64,000 bases of DNA from Hydrogenophaga sp. IBVHS1 (lineage in GTDB: Bacteria; Pseudomonadota; Gammaproteobacteria; Burkholderiales; Burkholderiaceae_C): contig NZ_NFUU01000001.1 of NCBI RefSeq assembly GCF_002127265.1, positions 2,922,040-2,986,039 of the forward strand, given 5' to 3'. Under the pieces are notes generated by a model. It did not search any database. It was not told the DNA's origin and saw only the letters and a program-made list of their open reading frames with translations. Both the position numbers and the translations under genes were made by a program. Positions within the stretch are counted from its first letter, which is position 1; each line of letters begins with the position of its first letter. Positions 59,382 through 64,000 of the stretch are shown here, one piece after another.

Positions 59382-61385
59382 ATGTTCAAAAAAATCCTGA
59401 TCGCCAACCGCGGCGAAATCGCCTGCCGCATCGCACGCACCTGCCGGCGCCTCGGTATTGCGGTGGCCGGTGTGCATTCGAGTGCTGATCGCGATGCGCT
59501 GCACGTTGACCTGATCGGCGAGTCGATCGAAATCGGTGGGGCAGCGCCGGCCGAGAGCTACCTGCGCATCGATGCGGTCATTGATGCGGCCCGGCGGACC
59601 GGGTCGCAGGCCATTCATCCTGGTTTTGGCTTTCTGGCCGAAAACGCGGTCTTCGCGCGCGCGGTCGAGGCAGCCGGCCTCGTCTTCGTCGGCCCGACGC
59701 CCGAGGTCATTGAGCGCCTGGGCGACAAGGCGTCGGCCAAGCGCGAGGCCCGCGCCGCTGGCGTGGCCGTGCTCGGCGGCAGCGAGCTGCCGAGCCGCGA
59801 TGCGGCCGAAGTGGCAGCCACCGTGCGCGGACTACCGCTACCGGTGATTCTGAAGGCGGCCGCCGGTGGCGGCGGCAAGGGCATGCGGGTGGTGCAGCAG
59901 TTGGACGGGTTGATGGAGACCATCGAGGCGGCCATGCGCGAGGCCGGGAGTTCCTTTGGCGACACTGCGTTGATCGTCGAAGCCTTTGTCGAGCGCGGGC
60001 GCCACATCGAGGTGCAGATCGTCGGCGACGGCCATGGCGAAGTGATTCACTTGTTCGAGCGCGAATGCACGCTGCAGCGGCGCCATCAGAAAGTCATCGA
60101 AGAGGCTCCAGCGGTGAACCTCGCCCCGGCGCTGCGCGAGGCGATGCTCGGTGACGCGGTGCGCTTGGGACAGCGGCTGCGCTATCGCGGTGTCGGCACG
60201 GTGGAATTCATCGTGCAGGGCGACAATCACCACTTTCTCGAAGTCAATCCACGGCTGCAAGTCGAGCATCCGGTGACCGAGGAGGTGACCGGGCTGGATG
60301 TGGTCGAGATCATGCTGCGCATTGCCGCCGGCGAGGGCTTGCCCTTGCGCCAGAGCGAAGTGCAGGTGCGCGGCCACGCGATTGAGGCGCGGGTCTGCGC
60401 TGAAGATTCAGCACAAAATTTCCTTCCCTCCACCGGTGAACTGATCGCTGTTCGGTTCCCAACTTCTGTCGTGCGGGTTGAATCGGGTGTGCGCGCCGGC
60501 ATGGCGGTCACGCCGTACTACGACTCGATGCTGGCCAAGCTGATTGCGCATGCGCCCACGCGCGAGGCGGCGCTGGACCGTCTGAGTGGGGCGCTGGGCG
60601 AAACCCAGGTGCACGGCGTCGAAACCAACTGCGCCTTTCTGCAGCGCCTGCTGGCCCTGCCCGCCACGCGCGACGCCAGCTTCCACACCCGTCTGATTGA
60701 CGAGGTGCTGGCCGAGGGGAGTCAGGGCGCGAGCAGTGCGCCGCTGGAGCGGCTGGCCGCTGCAGCGGCTTGGTGGTTGCTCGACGCGCGGTGCAACGGC
60801 AATCAATTCGGGGCCTGGTCGGCCCTGGACGTGACGGGTTGGCAGATGCACGCCGGCGACGATCGGCTCACGCCGGTTCCGGCGCTGTTGCTGCGCTCGG
60901 GCGGCACAACGCACGAGGCCCGGTTCGGCGCCGTCTCGCCCGAGTCCGAGGTGACGGTGCAAATCGGCACAGAACGAGTCCGCTTGGCACTGACCGCCAT
61001 CGCCGGGGGCAATTGGCGTTTGCGCATGGGGGATCGACATGAGGTGCTGACCATCGTGCGCAGCGTCGATACCGTGTTTGTGCAGAGCAGCGGCACTGCC
61101 CACGCCATCGGCGTGACCCCTTACCTCAACCAGGCCATCACCGGACGCCAGACCAGTGGCCAGTTGCGCACGCCGATGATGGGGATGATCCTGAAGATCC
61201 ATGTGGCGGTTGGCGAGCGCGTACGTTCCGGCGACGTGGTGGCAACGATGGAGTCGATGAAGATGGAGCTGCGCATCAATGCCGACCACGATGGGGTGGT
61301 GCGCTCGCTGTCGGTGCAGAACGGACAAATGGTCGAGCGCGGCCTGGTGGTGGCCGTGGTTGAGTCCGAGGGCACTGCGGAATAA
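59382..61385 (+). CDS. Biotin carboxylase/BCCP fusion (acyl-CoA carboxylase alpha subunit)
   Basis: 667 residues, as in methylcrotonyl- or geranyl-CoA carboxylase alpha subunits. Biotin carboxylase domain: KILIANRGEIACRIARTCRRLG, KAAAGGGGKGMRVV, EFIVQGDNHHFLEVNPRLQVEHPVTEE. The C-terminal biotinyl domain has MESMKMEL with Lys627. It works with the carboxyltransferase at 54566; genes of this kind with CaiB, ACAD and crotonase between them suggest a pathway that carboxylates an unsaturated CoA ester. Substrate not determinable. Confidence 0.93.
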   Translation: MFKKILIANRGEIACRIARTCRRLGIAVAGVHSSADRDALHVDLIGESIEIGGAAPAESYLRIDAVIDAARRTGSQAIHPGFGFLAENAVFARAVEAAGLVFVGPTPEVIERLGDKASAKREARAAGVAVLGGSELPSRDAAEVAATVRGLPLPVILKAAAGGGGKGMRVVQQLDGLMETIEAAMREAGSSFGDTALIVEAFVERGRHIEVQIVGDGHGEVIHLFERECTLQRRHQKVIEEAPAVNLAPALREAMLGDAVRLGQRLRYRGVGTVEFIVQGDNHHFLEVNPRLQVEHPVTEEVTGLDVVEIMLRIAAGEGLPLRQSEVQVRGHAIEARVCAEDSAQNFLPSTGELIAVRFPTSVVRVESGVRAGMAVTPYYDSMLAKLIAHAPTREAALDRLSGALGETQVHGVETNCAFLQRLLALPATRDASFHTRLIDEVLAEGSQGASSAPLERLAAAAAWWLLDARCNGNQFGAWSALDVTGWQMHAGDDRLTPVPALLLRSGGTTHEARFGAVSPESEVTVQIGTERVRLALTAIAGGNWRLRMGDRHEVLTIVRSVDTVFVQSSGTAHAIGVTPYLNQAITGRQTSGQLRTPMMGMILKIHVAVGERVRSGDVVATMESMKMELRINADHDGVVRSLSVQNGQMVERGLVVAVVESEGTAE

Positions 61386-61467
61386 GCGGCGGCAAACCCC
61401 GCATGCGCGCCCATCTTTACAAACCTGGTGTTATCCACCGTTAAAAATGACGTGTCCGAGACGGCCC

Positions 61468-62388
61468 ATGACCAGCATCCAACTTCCGAACGGTATTCAG
61501 GTTTTTGAGCGCGGTTGGCTGTCCTCCAACAACATTCTGTTCCTTGGATCGGCATCCAGCGCACTCGTTGACAGTGGCTACAGCACACACGCGGAACTAA
61601 CGGCCGGGCTGGTCAGCGCCGCTTTGCAGCAGCGGCCGCTGGACTTGCTGCTCAATACCCATCTGCACAGCGACCACTGCGGCGGCAATGCCGCCCTCCA
61701 GGGCAATTACCCAGAACTTCAAACCCTCATTCCGCCAGGCCATGCATCACTTGTCTCGCCGTGGGACCCCGTCGCCCTGAACTATGTGCCATCCGGGCAA
61801 CACTGCCCCCGGTTCAAGTTCGATGGCCTTCTGTCGCCGGGCACGGACATCCAGCTGGCCGATACCGCGTGGCAAATCCATGCGGCACCGGGCCATGATC
61901 CCCATTCAGTCATTCTGTTTGAGCCGCAGTCCCGAACCCTGATTTCGGCCGATGCCTTGTGGGAAAAAGGCTTCGGCGTGGTGTTTCCGGAACTCGATGG
62001 TGAAACCGCGTTCGATGAAGTGGCCGCCACATTCGACCTGATCGAGCGGCTTGACCCGCGCTGGGTCATTCCCGGCCACGGCCCGGTATTCCGCTACCGT
62101 GCCGAGGTGCTGGCCTACGCGCGCGAGCGCCTCAACGCCTTTGTCAAGAACCCTGAGCGGCATGCGCATCACGCGGTCAAGGTGTTGCTGAAGTTCAGAC
62201 TGCTGGAGCAGCAGCAACTGCCTTTTGCTGATTTTGTCGAGTGGGCCGCCAACACACGCTACTTGCGGCTCATTCACCAGAGGTTTGTTCCTTCGGTTCC
62301 CATCGACCAGTGGATGGAGCAGTTGACTCAGGAGCTGGTGCGTTCCACCGCTGCGCGCAGAGACGGCAACAGGGTCTACAACGCGTGA
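61468..62388 (+). CDS. Metallo-beta-lactamase-fold hydrolase
   Basis: 306 residues. The metal site THLHSDHCGG (His65, His67, Asp69, His70), the downstream AAPGHDPHS and PGHG supply a glyoxalase-II-like binuclear site. Possible role: hydrolysis of an acyl-CoA or lactone intermediate. The ATG at 61468 (MTSIQLPNG) fits homology; one at 61447 is also possible. It follows the biotin carboxylase gene by 82 nt. Confidence 0.88.
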   Translation: MTSIQLPNGIQVFERGWLSSNNILFLGSASSALVDSGYSTHAELTAGLVSAALQQRPLDLLLNTHLHSDHCGGNAALQGNYPELQTLIPPGHASLVSPWDPVALNYVPSGQHCPRFKFDGLLSPGTDIQLADTAWQIHAAPGHDPHSVILFEPQSRTLISADALWEKGFGVVFPELDGETAFDEVAATFDLIERLDPRWVIPGHGPVFRYRAEVLAYARERLNAFVKNPERHAHHAVKVLLKFRLLEQQQLPFADFVEWAANTRYLRLIHQRFVPSVPIDQWMEQLTQELVRSTAARRDGNRVYNA

Positions 62389-62481
62389 AATGGACCCCGT
62401 CGTGAGCCACTGAACCAGGGCCCTGACAAAAACCAGCGGCCGCATGCGAAAGCCAAGCCATCTTTTAACCTGGAGATAAAC

Positions 62482-63270
62482 ATGAGTGAAGCAGAAACCG
62501 TTTTGTATCACGTGCGCGATGGTATCGCCACCGTCAAGATCAACCGCCCCGAGATGCGTAACGCGCTGTCACCGGCCGCTGCCAATCGGCTGCACGATCT
62601 GTGGTGCGAAGTCGATGCCGATAAAAATGTGCACGTGGCCATCCTGACTTCTGCCGACTGCGGCACTTTCTGCGCCGGGCTCGACCTGCGCGAGGCTTCT
62701 CGTGTCAAGAAGGACGAGGGCGTGGACATCCTGACCAAGATGAGGGACCCGTTTCACGGTCGCCAGCGCCGTGTGGCCAAGCCCATCATCGCGGCCATGA
62801 CCGGGCACCTGATTGCCGGCGGCATGATGCTGAGCCTGAACTCGGATTTGCGCGTAGGCCTCAAGGGCACGCAGGTCGGCATCACAGAAACCCGTATCGC
62901 CGGGCGCGGCAGCCCCTGGGCCATTCCCCTCCTGTGGATGCTGCCGCAGCCGCTGCTGATGGAGATGGTGCTGACCGGCGACCTGTATCCGATCGAAACC
63001 TTCCATGGGCTGGGTTTCATCAATTACCTGGAAGACACGCCTGATGCGGTGCGCGCTCGGGCCACCGCGCTGGCCGAACGCATCCGCGACAACGCTCCGC
63101 TGTCGGTGATGGCGGGCAAGGAATCGATCATGACGGCGATGAGCGCCGGTTGTGAGGCCGGCATGGCGCTGGCGCACAACATTTATCGCACCGCCTACGC
63201 CAGCGAGGACGCGCAGGAGGGTCCGCGTGCCTTCGCCGAGAAGCGCAAGCCGGTTTGGAAGGGGTGCTGA
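62482..63270 (+). CDS. Enoyl-CoA hydratase/isomerase family protein
   Basis: 262 residues. INRPEMRNALSPAAANRLHDL and FCAGLDLREAS at the N-terminus; GHLIAGGMMLSLNSDL is the second oxyanion region. Glutamates remain at or near both catalytic positions (ITETRIA and LLMEMVLTG), so hydratase activity is plausible. A ribosome site (GGAG) precedes the ATG. Its TGA overlaps the ATG of the carbonic anhydrase gene. Confidence 0.9.
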   Translation: MSEAETVLYHVRDGIATVKINRPEMRNALSPAAANRLHDLWCEVDADKNVHVAILTSADCGTFCAGLDLREASRVKKDEGVDILTKMRDPFHGRQRRVAKPIIAAMTGHLIAGGMMLSLNSDLRVGLKGTQVGITETRIAGRGSPWAIPLLWMLPQPLLMEMVLTGDLYPIETFHGLGFINYLEDTPDAVRARATALAERIRDNAPLSVMAGKESIMTAMSAGCEAGMALAHNIYRTAYASEDAQEGPRAFAEKRKPVWKGC

Positions 63271-63950
63271 TGTCGCTGCGGGGAGATGCCATCTCCAGCC
63301 TGGCCCCTCTTTTGGAGAACAACCGTGCCTGGTCGGCGCGCTGCGCTGCGGAAGATCCGCAGTACTTCGAGCGACTGGCGCACCAGCAGATGCCGCGCTA
63401 CCTGTGGATCGGCTGTTCCGACAGCCGGGTACCGGCCAACGAAATCCTGGGGCTGCGGCCTGGCGAGGTGTTCGTGCACCGCAACGTCGGCAACCTGGTA
63501 GTGCACTCCGACCTGAACTGCCTGACGGTGCTGCAGTATGCGGTCGAGGTGTTGAAAGTCGAGCATGTTCTCGTGGTGGGTCACTACGGCTGCGGCGGCG
63601 TGCAGGCGGTGATAGAACAGCGCCGCACCGGTCTGGCCGAGAACTGGCTGCGCCATCTGGAGGACGTGGCGCGGAAACACATTGATCGGCTCGACGGCAT
63701 TTCCGGCGTTGACGAGCGCGCGGCGCGGCTTTGCGAGATGAACGTGATTGAGCAGGTCAGCAACGTGTGTCGCACCACCACCCTGCGCCGCGCCTGGGAG
63801 CGCGGGCAGCAAGTCGAGGTGCACGGGCTGGTTTACGGCCTGCGCGACGGCTTGCTGCGGCCAGTCGGGGGCAGCGTCAATGGGGTCAGCGAGTTGCAAG
63901 AGCAGTACACCCTTTCATTGGCCATGCTGGACGCCGGCCCGGCCGTTTGA
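63270..63950 (+). CDS. can: Beta-class carbonic anhydrase
   Basis: 226 residues. The zinc ligands are clear: Cys49 with Asp51 and Arg53 in GCSDSRVPANE, and His105 and Cys108 in GHYGCGGV. It interconverts CO2 and bicarbonate. Translationally coupled (ATGA overlap) to the crotonase gene in the operon containing the biotin carboxylase, whose substrate is bicarbonate, so it may feed the carboxylation step. It could also be a housekeeping enzyme. Confidence 0.95.
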   Translation: MSLRGDAISSLAPLLENNRAWSARCAAEDPQYFERLAHQQMPRYLWIGCSDSRVPANEILGLRPGEVFVHRNVGNLVVHSDLNCLTVLQYAVEVLKVEHVLVVGHYGCGGVQAVIEQRRTGLAENWLRHLEDVARKHIDRLDGISGVDERAARLCEMNVIEQVSNVCRTTTLRRAWERGQQVEVHGLVYGLRDGLLRPVGGSVNGVSELQEQYTLSLAMLDAGPAV

Positions 63951-63977
63951 TCGCATCAAGAAAGAAGGAAAATCCCT

Positions 63978-64000
63978 GTGCCAACCGACACGACAGACCC
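63978..64000 (+). CDS. Possible start of the next gene, cut by window end
   Basis: AAGGAAA at 63965-63971 stands at good distance before GTG at 63978, which opens MPTDTTD. Only eight codons or fewer are visible, so nothing can be said of the product. The spacing of 28 nt from the carbonic anhydrase gene suggests the operon continues. Confidence 0.35.

Noticed and set aside
54566..61385. Geranyl-CoA carboxylase (Atu) cluster
   Set aside because: The carboxylase pair and ACAD fit loosely, but no AtuA-like gene, no hydroxy-isohexenylglutaryl-CoA lyase and no clear isohexenylglutaconyl-CoA hydratase could be recognised.

Overview
The window reads as a chromosomal stretch of a high-GC betaproteobacterium, most likely Burkholderiales/Comamonadaceae-like. 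I infer this from codon style, the tightly packed acyl-CoA operons and the type of Liv-family ABC transporters; there is no rRNA or marker gene to prove it. Nearly the whole 64 kb is devoted to uptake, CoA activation and beta-oxidation-like breakdown of carboxylic acids, probably branched, alicyclic or polycyclic ones. I see no tRNA, rRNA, CRISPR or phage genes.

Layout. (1) 2-6093, plus: a beta-oxidation block of thiolase-like protein (cut by the window edge), SDR dehydrogenase, double-hotdog MaoC hydratase, crotonase, acyl-CoA dehydrogenase (ACAD) and CaiB-type CoA-transferase. (2) 6240-14574, plus: ABC/ligase module A (livG, acyl-CoA ligase, livH, livM, livF, two tandem binding proteins). 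(3) 14823-17197, plus: a badH-like and a badI-like gene (cyclohexanecarboxyl-CoA ring opening) followed by a TetR regulator; then a MaoC gene and ETF-ubiquinone oxidoreductase (17342-19597). (4) 19606-20396: decayed IS30-family element with both ends still visible. (5) 20811-28686, plus: module B (livF, livG, ligase, livH, livM, two tandem binding proteins). (6) 28730-34499, plus: three-gene acyl-CoA carboxylase, two tandem SDRs, hotdog thioesterase. (7) 34664-47944, minus: a 12-gene operon that looks self-sufficient: two ACADs, crotonase, thiolase, HSD10-like dehydrogenase, module C (livG, ligase, livH, livM, binding protein, livF) and an alpha-methylacyl-CoA racemase. (8) 48029-48074: a divergent control region with a 15-bp palindrome. 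(9) about 48270-49100: broken acyl-CoA ligase. (10) 49158-63950, plus: SCPx-type thiolase, split MaoC pair, SDR, paired ACADs, carboxyltransferase, CaiB, ACAD, crotonase, biotin carboxylase/BCCP fusion, metallo-beta-lactamase-fold hydrolase, crotonase and a beta-carbonic anhydrase.

How it may work together. Three ABC transporters each carry an acyl-CoA ligase translationally coupled between livG and livH, suggesting uptake linked to CoA activation. The CoA esters would be processed by the ACADs (electrons passing through ETF to the ETF-QO), hydratases, dehydrogenases and thiolases; racemase and MFE-2/SCPx-like parts resemble the peroxisomal route for methyl-branched and steroid side chains. 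Two biotin carboxylases, one with a carbonic anhydrase in the same gene run, point to a carboxylation step. Modules A and B and badHI-tetR all have a shared palindrome (CTAACTA-NN-GTTAG) upstream, so they look like one TetR regulon. The actual substrate cannot be told from sequence alone.
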